A stretch of 64,000 nt of DNA from Takakia lepidozioides (lineage: Eukaryota > Streptophyta > Takakiopsida > Takakiales > Takakiaceae). The DNA lies in contig CM060734.1 in the NCBI GenBank assembly GCA_030704615.1, positions 25,420,001 through 25,484,000 on the forward strand. Direction: 5' to 3'. Shown in pieces: positions 9,964 to 19,503 of this stretch. A program made the translations under genes and the position numbers. Under the pieces are notes generated by a model that made no database searches, had not been told where the DNA came from, and worked only from the letters and a program-made list of their open reading frames with translations. How positions within the stretch are numbered: position 1 is the stretch's first letter; the number at the start of each line of letters is the position of its first letter.

Positions 9964-10888
9964 TTAATGAAAGCCCGAGATAGCAACATAGTATGGGCGA
10001 ATGTCAGCTTTAGTCACCAGTCCGCTGCAAGCATAAGGATCCTTTTCAATAAATCTGTGCACCTCTGCACTGTTGGAAAACCACTGGCATATGGTCGGGC
10101 TAGGGATTGGACCTAGGACCTCCCCCATTCCGGTGGGGTGTTCTACCACTGAGCTACCCGTCCCTTTCTGTTCTCAGAGTGCCGTGCAAGGGCTATAGCC
10201 TTGACACCTCCAACATGCACCAAAGAAGCCAGTCCATATGAGATTAGTCAAATTTGCGAACAGATAGTTGCCAAAACTTGCATTTACTGCAAAGGATGTC
10301 ATTTTTGTCACTGCACTTATCACAAAGTTCATGCTCACAGATACAATCCTTGTGTTATATGATTTGCAGTGAAGAATTTGGCATGGCATTGAGCAATTGT
10401 CATCCCTCCAGCCTCTCCTCTCTCTATATGCCCTCTTTCCAAGCCTTAAAAAGCTGGAACTGGAGTGAGTTTCTTTAGAGTACTGATGTGGACCACCTCA
10501 ATTAGAAAGCTTGGTCCAACTAATGGAGAGAGAGTTCACTCCCATGCTCTCTTTCTTTCCCACCAAAAACGTGTTCTTTCACTCTCCTGTTATGCTCCTT
10601 CCAAATGGGGCTCAGAGTTTAAGGCCAAAAGGCTGCACCAAGTCGTATGGCAAATGTAATACATTTTTGCTTGGCATCAACAGTTGCCGACCAACTCATG
10701 GTTGGGGAGTTTGCACCTTCAATAGACGGGACATGGAAGATCAGCAAGGCACCATCGATAGGAGAGCCCCATGCCCCTCCTAGCAACAGCTTACCCTCCT
10801 CTACAAGCTGATTTGCGAGTGCCAAATGCTCTGCTCTGTACTGCTCCCGCCTTACCGGCACGTACTCTAGTCCAGGGCCACAAAGCAT
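9964..10888 (-). CDS. YciI-like (YCII-related, dimeric alpha-beta barrel) protein, two exons
   Basis: This minus-strand gene has exon 1 at about 10888-10717 and exon 2 at 10064-9964. Exon 1 encodes a short start, then LEYVPVRREQYRAEHLALAN and EGKLLLGGAWGSPIDGALLI. Exon 2 encodes VHRFIEKDPYACSGLVTKAD and IRPYYVAISGFH, ending in TAA. The pattern Y..R..YR..H, GGA...DGA..IF and DPY...GLV matches YCII-domain proteins: small ferredoxin-like dimers whose His and Asp line a putative active site and whose reaction is generally unknown. The splice is GAAG|GTGCAA to GTGCAG|AGG, which keeps frame and gives about 92 residues, normal for the domain. The start ATG (10886-10888) is the first in frame. An upstream exon is possible because an acceptor-like CTAG lies just after it. 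Confidence 0.75.
10092..10163 (-). other. tRNA-like sequence (degenerate tRNA or tRNA-derived SINE head) in the YciI-like gene intron
   Basis: Read on the minus strand, this 72-base stretch has a pol III A box TAGCTCAGTGG (10156-10146) and a near-canonical B box GGTCCAATCCC (10113-10103). It also has a 5-bp T stem CTAGG/CCTAG, a CCCCA/TGGGG anticodon stem and acceptor strands GGACGGG/CCCGACC with one mismatch. The anticodon loop is only six bases with no T33, and the T loop is TCCAATC. It is therefore unlikely to be a working tRNA; a SINE head or decayed tRNA copy fits better. It lies in the intron on the gene's own strand. Confidence 0.55.
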
Positions 10889-11894
10889 GCACAATGCAAA
10901 TCCATCATATCGAAAAAACTACCTCGATCCACCCCACCCTCCCCCCCCGCCTCCTTTTCTCTTTTCTGCCCTCCCCCTTGTCTTTGCCTAGCCTCTCTGT
11001 CATCTCCCTTCTCTTGCGAGAACTTGGCTGCGTCAATAGTTTCCTTCTTTCTTCTTTCTTTTTTTTACTTGAGGTTCTTCTTCAGTTCCTGTGGTTCTAC
11101 TACTTGAATCCCTTCCCAGGAAATAACAAATTTCTTTCCTTCACTCTCAATTACACACACCGTTTGCACGTAGGAAAGAACAAAAGCTGCACCCACCATA
11201 AATCAATACAAAATACTGTCGGGTGCCTTCATTCTTGTTTCCTCCTGCTGCAGCATTGCTGGATCCGTCCACTGCAAACCCCAGTAGCAAGTCTGTACTT
11301 GCCACGGATGGCAACAGGGTAAGATCCCAATTTGTTCGAATGGGTGCAGCAGTCGCTTAGAAAACCATACACAGATTGCCTGTATGATTGGCCTTCAAGC
11401 AGCTACCCGTGACACACACACAACGCGTGATAGGCAGGGAAAACTTTAGTCATCACCCATCTCCTATCTTATAAGAAAAGAGAGTCGAACAATAAACTGC
11501 ATCCTGAGACTGCTTGCCAGAGCTTTTGTAGTCTGGACGGAGCAGAAAGATAACACCAAATCACACCGTGAATGAAGAGACTTAACATCAAGACGAAGAA
11601 ATAAATCGACACAAATGATAGGACATGCAGCAGCTGAAACGTCGCGATTCTGTTTCTCAATCGAGACCGTGGGAGCCAAGAATATGAAGCACACCTCTGG
11701 CCTCGTACGCTTGTGTGGAACTCCGGGATGTGAAAGGAACACGGTTGTGGGTATAGAGCAGGAAACCGATCCAAAACGTACGCGAAGTGTGAAATGGACA
11801 GAGCTGGCATAGATCCTGCTCATCACCTGGTCACTATCACCATCCTTCGCCAATATTCTGTGCGCAACTACTCTCTCTTCTCTCCCTCTCTCTG
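10889..11894. other. Upstream region of the YciI-like gene: no further gene recognised
   Basis: This includes CT-rich tracts (10931-11080) that could be promoter or 5' untranslated sequence for the minus-strand gene. Longer frames on either strand (for example 11464-11976 minus) resemble nothing I recognise. Confidence 0.35.
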
Positions 11895-11902
11895 GAGTGA
11901 AC

Positions 11903-12620
11903 CAGTGTTGTACTGGTATGTCCATTTTGACATACCAGACTGGTACTGGGAGGTCCAACTTGGCTCTTGGGTCCAACTGGTAGGGCCCGGGGTAGATTAG
12001 GACTGGCCAGGGTAGGTTATAGGATGGTTATGGGTATTTCCAATTTTGAAATACACTGGTCCCAGGCATGGGTATGGCAAAAACTCAAATGACAATTGGG
12101 GGGAGCATGTGCAATGGTATGGTATACCCTCACAGTCATCATACTGTATTCAAAACTGAAATTAAAACAGATTGAGGGCAACATACAAAAGGTAAGAAAA
12201 AATTGCAATCACACATGCCCATGCAAACTAATTTGTATTGCTCATAAATTAGTGAAAGTCTTTGTATTGTAAGGCTGGATTGTAACAAATGGGAGAAAAG
12301 CTCGATGCCATGATAAAAACTGAAAAAATCTTGCATATTTACGTTGTATGCTGATCAATGTACGCCACACCTTCTACCCCTAGTGTATCATTACACATAC
12401 CCATGCTAGCTTGGGTTCATCAATCTTCAATAAGGGTCTCAAGTGGAGTATGAAAGTAGTTCATACTTAGACTGGTATGGTAGGTAGGGGTGTAGGTCCA
12501 TGTTCAAAACCCAGGTCCATGGTATAGCCGGGGTATATGCCCCAAGACATACCCAACTGGTATGTTCTACAATACCCTTACTCATACCAGTGCCTACTGG
12601 CACATACCAGTACAACACTG
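11903..12620. mobile_element. Non-autonomous hAT-like element
   Basis: A 19-bp terminal inverted repeat CAGTGTTGTACTGGTATGT lies at 11903-11921, with its complement at 12602-12620. Both sides are flanked by the 8-bp duplication GAGTGAAC (11895-11902 and 12621-12628). An 8-bp duplication plus a CAGTGTTG terminus is the signature of hAT transposons. Subterminal regions repeat GGTATG/CATACC words many times, as expected for transposase-binding sites. The interior (718 bp in all) encodes no transposase. Confidence 0.88.
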
Positions 12621-12628
12621 GAGTGAAC

Positions 12629-13956
12629 CTTCGGACCACAGGAGGACATGATGAATGACATTTCGCATGACATGATCCTGCTTCACATGCTACAGATCTC
12701 AACTTCTGGCGCCAGTGGATTCGAACTCCAGGACGCACTTGTGGGCAGCAAATTAAATAAGGGCAAGAAACGGTTTATAACGGAGCTGCACAGTTCCGCT
12801 ACTTAACCGCCACTGTCCCCCTTCACGCGCATTGTCCGGGAATACTGCATGTTTCACTGGAAATTTGACGGGCCATGGGCTCTTGGGTCTTCGATCTTGT
12901 ACATGAGGAGACTATACACTGTCAATCAAACCGCAGCCAACAAGGTAAGCGAGAATGGGCTTTATAACATATGAACATGGATCCTCGAGATTAGTCTTTG
13001 AGGTCCATTCAGTGTACAACCACTGGTGGAGACCTGGATTTGGGTATCAAGCCTGTTCTCTGGGCTCTCGTCCCCAGGACTTCAAATCACAATGGGAGAG
13101 AACATGAAAAGATTGGTTGACAAAATCTTGGGTTTCGTAAACACTCCTCTGCTACCCTCTTGGTGGTGTCTGTCGCAGGTAAGATCTAGGTTTTTATGTG
13201 GACTTTTTCCTTGGGTCAGCCATTTGTCCCCAAGGTTTCTGAAGATCACTTGAACCTCAAGTAAAAACATAAAAAAGTATCTGTTCTTACTTCAGTTCAG
13301 TTCACTTTATTAGCCTGGAGACTGCAGCAACTGGCTCTGTCTCGGAGAAAGGGCATTCGGAGGAGGTATTTGTCTGCAAGGAGTTGCCGGTGGAAGTTGG
13401 GGGAAGGACAGTGAGGACGTCGGTGGGGAAGTTAGGGACTGATGTTGCTTCTTTTATGCACTTTATTATGTAGGAGAGAGGTCTTGTGGGCTGGATTTGG
13501 TGCTGCACTCAGATTGCGAGCTGTAATTGGGGAAAGAATCGAAGCTGTGCATCTGTTACAGCTTCAAGTTATATTCATCTTTGGAGAATGGGACGAGATC
13601 CGAGATTCTCTGTGAAGATTGTCACCAAGAGTTCAAAGGCGTCACTTGTGAGCTTCCCGCATGATTGCCCCGGTTGTTTTTCGGTGTCCAACCTAAGAAA
13701 CCGAATAGGAAGTCATTAATTCAGAAGCAGATAATTTGCAAAAACAGGACATCTCAAGGAGCTTACAGAATCTTTGGCATGATGAAGTGCAATTGTTCTT
13801 TCAGATTATTGGCATTAACATGGAATCTGGAAGAGCAATTGGATTGATAGTCCGAGTAAGTGATTAATGGCGTCCGTACTTATTGTGGTCAAATGGATGT
13901 CCATTTGTGGATTTGACTGAAAGATTAACTGGAGATGGATTTAGTTGATGCCCATC
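12629..13956. other. Unassigned region, possible exon or UTR pieces
   Basis: Short open frames at 13026-13253 and 13486-13719 have GT donors nearby (for example CAG|GTAAGA at 13179-13180), so uncharacterised exons are possible. I recognise no domain and cannot assign a product. Confidence 0.25.
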
Positions 13957-13961
13957 ATTTG
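13957..13961. repeat. Target-site duplication of chromovirus element 2 (left)
   Basis: ATTTG directly precedes the left LTR at 13962 and recurs at 19002-19006 directly after the right LTR. This 5-bp duplication is the length expected for Ty3/gypsy integration. Confidence 0.9.
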
Positions 13962-14489
13962 TACAACAACCCTGGGTTCTTTCAACTGTGACAGGAATCA
14001 CTCGTGAGCAATCCTTTTACAGTTCAGGTCTTGATGGAACCATAATCACAAGATCTACAATGTCTTTTTGTAAAAAAGGTGAATTATAGTCCCTGTCCTA
14101 CAAAAGCCAGTGACTATTTCTAGATTAACCAACTCTAATATGCACAGCACCGGTTATCACATCCGGTCCACCCAGCCACCACGCCGTGCCTATCTCTTGC
14201 ATCAGTTCTATCGGATCCTAGTGTCCTCTAGGCCACCATCCTCAATCCTCTTCTCCTCTCCTCGTGTCTGCCAGAACCGCCGCTCTTTCTTCGTGTACAG
14301 GTGACCTTCACCACCTGTTGACCTCCTTCACCTGTTGACCTCCTTGGCAGGTGATCGGTACTCAAAGCTGGCAGTTGTCTCTCCAATCACGTGACACTGC
14401 TCCAGCTTTCCCCCACCTATCATTCACACCACCCCATGGCCATTTCCACCCAGAAGTCATTCAGACTTGTTGCCTAGAGGGCCATAACA
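13962..14489 (-). repeat. 3' LTR of element 2
   Basis: On the minus strand the LTR starts TGTTATGGCCCTCTAGGC at 14489 and ends ..GGGTTGTTGTA at 13962. It is about 528 bp. It aligns end to end with 18487-19001, except for a short extra CTCCTTCACCTGTTGAC duplication and point differences. The ends are TG..TA rather than TG..CA. The integrase frame runs 16 bases into it before stopping at 14474. Confidence 0.9.
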
Positions 14490-15685
14490 AACTCCCCCAC
14501 TAAAGATTCATCATTGTCCGCAATGATATTGAAATGGGGAAAATCCAATTGCAGGTCACTCTTTTTTTCCCAAGTAGCTTCAGATTCTGGATAGTGATAC
14601 CACTTGACAAGATGTTCACGATATGAACGATTTCGAAGGTGTTTCATTCTTGTCTCCAGAATAGATTCAGGTTCAGCCAATAACTGACCTTCATTCATAA
14701 CTTTGGGTAGTTCAGGTAGAATATGACTGGGGTTTGCCACATATTTCCTTAGGAGGCTGACATGAAAGACGTCATGGATTTTCCAAGTAGCTGGCAAATC
14801 TAGCTGGTATGCCACAGATCCATAACACTTTAAGATCACAAAAGGTCCACAGAATTTTGGGGACAGCTTAGGACACTTGCCCAATTTCAACTGGCTTCTT
14901 TTGGGAGCAACTTTCAAGAAGACCTTGTTGCCTACCTCAAATTCACGGAAGCTTCTATGCTTGTCAGCATAGAACTTGGCTCTTTCTTGAGCACTTCTCA
15001 TGCTTCTCTTTACCAAATCCAACACCGAGTGCATTTCACGGACCATGTCATTGACAGACTGGACCTTAGACAATGGCGTAAAAAGAGAAGCTGGGGTCAA
15101 ACAGTCGCGTCCATAGAGTGCTTGAAACGGGCTCATCCCGATGGCACTATGGAAATTCTCGTTATAGGCAAACTCTATCAAATACAAGTACTGCTCCCAG
15201 GAAGTCTGTCTCTGACCAACATACATTCTCAGCATATCCTCAATGGTTCGGTTGGTCCGTTCTGTTTGGGCATCTGTTTCAGGATGATATGCAGTACTAA
15301 GTCGTAACTTGGTTCCCAAAAGCTTAAACAAAGCAGTCCAAAAATGACTTGTGAACTTCGTGTCCCTATCACAAGTGATCTCACAAGGTATCCCGTGGTT
15401 CCGAAAGATTTCTTTCATGAACAGCAAAGCCACCTGAGGGGCAATGACTGTCATTTTTGTGGGAATCAAGTGTGTTGTCTTAGACAGTCTATCAGCAACC
15501 ACCATGATGCTATTATGTCCATTTCTTGTCCGTGGCAGTGCCACTATAAAATCCATACTTATCGATTCCCAGTTTCCATTGGGAACACTTACTGGTTGTA
15601 ATAATCCAGGATGACATATCCTTTCTGATTTTGAGACTTGACATGGAAAGTATCTATCCACATACTCTATAATCTGTCTCTTCAT
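14474..15685 (-). pseudogene. Element 2: integrase with GPF/Y module and chromodomain
   Basis: This minus-strand open frame of about 400 residues inserts element cDNA into the genome. The DDE catalytic core is intact: SMDFI (first Asp), TCDRDTKFTSHFW (second Asp) and TAYHPETDAQTERTNR (Glu). A KLSPKFCGPFVI segment matches the GPF/Y module. The C-terminus has ILETRMKHLRNRSYREHLVK followed by WYHYPESEATWE, a chromodomain expected to bind histone tails and steer integration. The zinc module is split: the histidines (HNIPIAGH) are in the preceding ORF. The first Cys of the CxxC pair appears as Tyr (DRYFPCQVSK). One missing base in an A/T run near 15700 separates this frame from RNase H. The stop lies inside the 3' LTR. 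Confidence 0.88.
14490..14502 (-). other. Polypurine tract of element 2
   Basis: The minus-strand sequence AGTGGGGGAGTT lies immediately upstream of the 3' LTR start TGTTATG. A purine-rich tract here primes plus-strand DNA synthesis in LTR retrotransposons. Confidence 0.75.
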
Positions 15686-16395
15686 TCCTGGCCAGAAAAA
15701 TTTTTTGTAACGGCCACATAGGTTCTCTGAAAGCCCGGATGTCCAGCTATGGGAATATTATGACAGTCATAAATGATACGCAGTCGCAAATATTGTAAAG
15801 AGGAAATGCACATACGCATGTGATAATATAATATCCCATCACGCAACAAGTATGGACGGTACTTGTCAATCTCATCAGAGGTCCGACGGTCATGCAAGAG
15901 ACTTTCATATGGTGCTTTGAAAAACACATCATCAACATAATGATTCTTCACATCATCAATCATAAAGCTTTTCACAAGCGACACAACATTGACCATTGGC
16001 TTTCTAGAGAGTGCATCTGCCAGTACATTCTTTTTTCCCTTCACATACCGCAGATCATAATGAAACTGCTGAAGGAATTCAACCCATCGAATCTGACGAC
16101 GACTCAAATTGGGTTGTGTACTGAGAGATTTTAAACTCTCATGATCCGTTTCAATTGTAAAGTCCACAGGAAGCAAGTAGCGCCTCCATATCTTCAGTGC
16201 GTGAATCATAGCCAAAAGTTCTTTTTCATGAACAGGATAATTATGTTCAGTTGGACTGAGTTTTCTGGACGCATAGGTAATAACCTGACCACTTTGCATC
16301 AATACTGCTCCAATAGCGAGGTCACTCGCATCAGTGCAAAGCACTATCTCATTCCTGGTAGGATCAATTAGCTTCAAGACTGGAGCATGAGTCAA
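15682..16395 (-). pseudogene. Element 2: RNase H domain and integrase zinc-module histidines
   Basis: This minus-strand frame encodes the retrotransposon RNase H that degrades the RNA template. Visible acidic residues are VLCTDASDLAIGAVLMQ (Asp), NYPVHEKELLA (Glu), TIETDHESLKSL (Asp) and VLADALSRKP (Asp). All four catalytic acids are present. The frame continues through a linker to HNIPIAGHPGFQRT, the histidines of the integrase HHCC module. It then breaks at a one-base deletion in an A6T5 run before the integrase core. Upstream, about 60 bases (near 16440-16500) replace the usual RT-RNase H hinge and contain stops. Confidence 0.85.
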
Positions 16396-16497
16396 TGCAA
16401 ACTTTAGCTTGTCAAAGCTAACATCACAATCTAGAGTCCAAGCTTCATTCCAATCTTATAAATTACCATGAGTTATCAAGTTACCGGGAATTACCAA

Positions 16498-16800
16498 TTA
16501 CTGAAAGTAACTCAGGAAACTGCTCATGAAGTTCTTTAGTAGATCAGTCATCGGGGCTGCAATGCGAGAGAATGATTTGACACGCAGAAAGCTAGCAAAC
16601 CCAACAAAGCTTCTGACTTCTATTTTATCTTTGGGTTTGGGCCATTCGGCCACAACCTGAATCTTCTTTGAATCAATGGATACTCCATCCTTTGATATAT
16701 GAAATCCCAAATAGTCTATATGATCTACAAAGAACTCACATTTACTCTTCTTTGCAAACAGATGATTATGCCTTAAGATATCCAAGACCATTCTCAACAG
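16498..16800 (-). pseudogene. Element 2: reverse transcriptase thumb remnant
   Basis: The minus-strand frame begins RMVLDILRHNHLFAKKSKCE and continues FFVDHIDYLGFHISKDGVSI and VRSFVGFASFLR..FSRIAAPMTDLL. This is the part of a Ty3/gypsy RT just after the YxDD palm, through the thumb/connection. The preceding protease frame ends within the same bases (16766), so protease is fused almost directly to the thumb. The whole fingers/palm core is deleted (expected size several hundred bases). Confidence 0.85.
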
Positions 16801-17332
16801 CAGACATCAGAGAAACATTGGGGAGGGCTCGAGTACCTTTTAATTCAAAGGTTTTGCCAGAGGGTAAGGTACCGCTCACCAACCCATGCTTGCAAGCCAC
16901 CACCGCATCCACAATGTCAAGCCATTGCATCCCCAGAATGCAGTCGTAGCAAGCGCCGTTCCAGACTTCAAAATTTGCCTTCGTGTGCACCCCTTGCATG
17001 ACAACTGGCATAGTTGAAAGATGTTGTTGTGTGGTCTCCACCCCACCATTTGGTAGCATAATCTGAGATGGCTGCACCTCCTCTTGAGATAATCCCAACT
17101 TGTCTGCAAAGGACTTTGATAGCATGTTGTGGGTGCTGCTAGTGTCAATCAACAACATTGTTGGTTTCCCCGCCACCTGTCCCTGAACTCGAATAACATT
17201 GTGGTTGTAGGCCACTCCACCATCGACAACTGCAGCTGACACCCTCATATTGGGACCCTTTCCAGTGGCCGATCCTAAACAATTTCCGAGGTCTGTGATG
17301 GTTACGGGCTCCACCGGTTCTTCCACTACCAA
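16766..17332 (-). pseudogene. Element 2: aspartic protease with altered active-site triad
   Basis: This minus-strand retropepsin region reads TMLLIDTSSTHNMLSKSFAD at about 17165-17106, then YDCILGMQWLD about 70 residues on, the paired hydrophobic strand with the G-M/Q-W signature of plant Ty3/gypsy proteases. The catalytic triad is D-T-S instead of D-T/S-G, a one-base-type change that would be expected to impair activity. The sequence then runs into LVSGTLPSGKTFELKGT and breaks off at the deletion junction. Confidence 0.8.
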
Positions 17333-17339
17333 GGCTGCA

Positions 17340-18433
17340 GTCTGTCGGAATTGTCGTTCAGGACAATCTGCTGACCGATGGCCGGGCTTATGACAATTGA
17401 AACAGAGCCCCTTCCTAAAATGTTCTTCCTGTTCCCTGGGACTTAGGCGCGGTGGATTTCCAACAATTGGTTTCTGTCGTCCCTAATTGTCGTTGTTCTT
17501 ATAGGGTTTGAACCTCTTCCAATTTCCCTTCCTTACTGGGGTGATCTTAGGAGAAAATGTCATCTTCTTCTTATTTTCCCCTGCACGAGCCGAGTATGCC
17601 ACTCGCTGTGCCTTGATTTCACATTCAAAATTGCAAGCCAATCTATAGGCTTCAACCTCAGTGCGGGGATTGTGGGCTTGACCTTATATTTCAAAGAGTC
17701 ATTTAGGCCATCCACAAAAAAAATCCACCCTGTTATCTTCACTGAGAGTTGGAAAATAGCTGGCATGCATTTCGAATTTGGTCTTGAACTTAACCACATT
17801 GGAACTTTCCTGTTTCAGGGTGAGGAGTTCATCCTTCATCTTATGAGCATAATCTCCAGGGAGATAGTGGGCAAGAAACACTGATCGAAACTTCTCCCAA
17901 GTATCAATTGGGGGTTTGCTATGTTCACGGTGTTCTTTTTTCTGACGAGACCACCACAATTTTGCTGCATCCCGAAGTTGTCGTTCTAATTTTTGCTTCT
18001 TCAGGGTAATCCTCTTCAAAGAATTCCTCGAGTGTTTCTAGGAACGACAAAATCTCTTTTGGCTTGACAGAAGTCTTACCCACAAATTCCGGCAGCTTCA
18101 CCATTCGTTTGATCTTGCGAGTTACATCTTTGTTTCTCTTAGCTGTGAACTCCAAGGAGCTAGCGTCGGATTGTGATTCGGCCTGGCTTCGCAATTCGTC
18201 ATGTGAAGTCCCTATGATTCTTTTCGCACCTCTCTCTTTGCAGATTGAAGTTTCTGGACTTCAGATCGAATGAGTGCACCTAGGGCTTCCATCTGTGCAT
18301 TAGAGAAAAGCTGACCCTGGCGATCTTCCTTACGCCGAGAGCTACGAGCATCTGAAGGTTCCATCTCTTCTGAGTTACCGTACGAGCTACGCCGCACGTT
18401 ACTCTCCGATCCTGGCAACGAGAGCTTGCTCAT
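17340..18433 (-). pseudogene. Element 2: Gag with CCHC knuckle, frameshifted
   Basis: The minus-strand Gag begins at ATG 18433 (MSKLSLPGSESNVRRSS), about 40 bases past the PBS. It continues in fragments through VKLPEFVGKTSVKPKEILSF, RDAAKLWWSRQ, PIDTWEKFRSVFLAHYLPGD and FFVDGLNDSLKYKV, which match the retrotransposon-Gag domain. A CCHC knuckle CFNCHKPGHRSADC lies near 17400-17360. There are frame breaks near 18220 and 18000 and in a T8 run near 17710. The last is a homopolymer, so some breaks may be sequencing errors. Confidence 0.8.
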
Positions 18434-18471
18434 AAATCCAAACGTTCCTTTTTATGCCCTTATCGTACACA

Positions 18472-18484
18472 GGCTCTGATACCA
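18472..18484 (-). other. Primer binding site (initiator-Met tRNA) of element 2
   Basis: The minus-strand sequence TGGTATCAGAGCC lies two bases inside the 5' LTR. It matches the 3' end complement of plant initiator methionine tRNA, the usual primer of plant Ty3/gypsy and copia elements. Confidence 0.92.
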
Positions 18485-18486
18485 CT

Positions 18487-19001
18487 TACAACTACCCTGG
18501 GTTCTTTCAACTGTGACAGGAATCACTCGTGAGCAATCCTTTTACAGTTCAGGTCTTGATGGAACCATAATCACAAGATCTACACTGTTTTTTTGTAAAA
18601 AAGGTTAATTATAGTCCATGTCCTACAAAAGCCAGTGACTATTTCTAGATTAACCAACTCTAATATGCGGAGCACCGGTTATCACATCCGGTCCACCTAG
18701 CCACCACGCCATGCTTATCTCATGCATCAGTTCTATCAGATCCTAGTGTCCTCCAGGCCACCATCCTCAATCCTCTTCTCCTCTCCTCGTGTCTGCCATA
18801 ACCGCCGCTCTTTCTTCGTGTACAGGTGACCTTCACCACCTGTTGACCTCCTTGGCAGGTGATCGGTACTCAAAGCTGGCAGTTGTCTCTCCAAACCTTC
18901 ACGTGACACTGCTCCAGCTTTCCCCTACCTGTCATTCACACCACCCCATGGCCTTTTCCACCCAGAAGTCATTCAGACTTGTTGCCTAGAGGGCCATAAC
19001 A
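18487..19001 (-). repeat. 5' LTR of element 2
   Basis: This minus-strand LTR of about 515 bp runs from TGTTATGGCC (19001) to ..GTAGTTGTA (18487), directly before a 2-base spacer and the PBS. It is the partner of 13962-14489. It is flanked outside by ATTTG (19002-19006). Confidence 0.9.
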
Positions 19002-19006
19002 ATTTG
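19002..19006. repeat. Target-site duplication of element 2 (right)
   Basis: ATTTG is identical to 13957-13961 on the other side of the insertion. Confidence 0.9.
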
Positions 19007-19503
19007 ACTCCAATGAGCTGCATGCCAAAGGATTTGTTCGCTAATTTGAATCAAACTTGTGAGAGTCATCCTGTAGAACTGATCTATTGGGGAGATTGCT
19101 TGAAATGACAGAGGGGAATGTGAAGAAAAAAGTGGATACATCCAAATTTTGAAGGCTAAAATTTCTGAAGTCAAATTTTTGCAGTGAAACCCAATGTTAG
19201 ATTCTTCCAGCCTGTTTGATGGTGGTGTATGATGCATAATCATATCTGGAAGGGAAGTAAGATATACTCACTAAATGGGGAGCTGATCAGATCTCAACTG
19301 GGGATTCAGTCACATTCGGCAGTCGAACAAGGGGCTCTTGACCAGCTTCAAGTTTAGTGTCACCAAGGGAAAGACTTCTGAATTTCATCCAAACATCTGA
19401 TTTTTTGTTAGATCAATGCTGGCATGGCAATGTCTTTGCATTAATCAAGCTCTTCTAAGATTCTGCCTAAGCTGATCAATCTGTAGGGCAATGAGTGCAG
19501 GAT
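19007..19503. other. Upstream region of TBCE
   Basis: No exon is recognised. This interval between the chromovirus and the first TBCE coding exon should hold the promoter and 5' untranslated region. I see no clear TATA box. The chromovirus lies only about 500 bases from the coding start. Confidence 0.35.

Larger units (their letters stand above)
13962..19001 (-). mobile_element. Ty3/gypsy chromovirus (element 2), near full length, RT core deleted
   Basis: This is a complete minus-strand LTR retrotransposon insertion, with both LTRs, a 5-bp target duplication ATTTG, PBS and PPT. Domain order on the minus strand is gag, CCHC knuckle, protease, RT thumb remnant, RNase H, integrase with zinc module, GPF/Y-type segment and C-terminal chromodomain. 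That order and the chromodomain define chromoviruses. The polyprotein is broken by several single-base frameshifts and by loss of the RT fingers/palm including YxDD, so it is non-autonomous. The LTRs differ by roughly 15 substitutions and two indels by eye, implying a moderately old insertion. Confidence 0.92.

Noticed and set aside
10092-10163. Functional tRNA gene
   Set aside because: The anticodon loop has six bases without T33, the T loop departs from TTCNANNC, and one acceptor pair is mismatched. I kept it only as tRNA-like.
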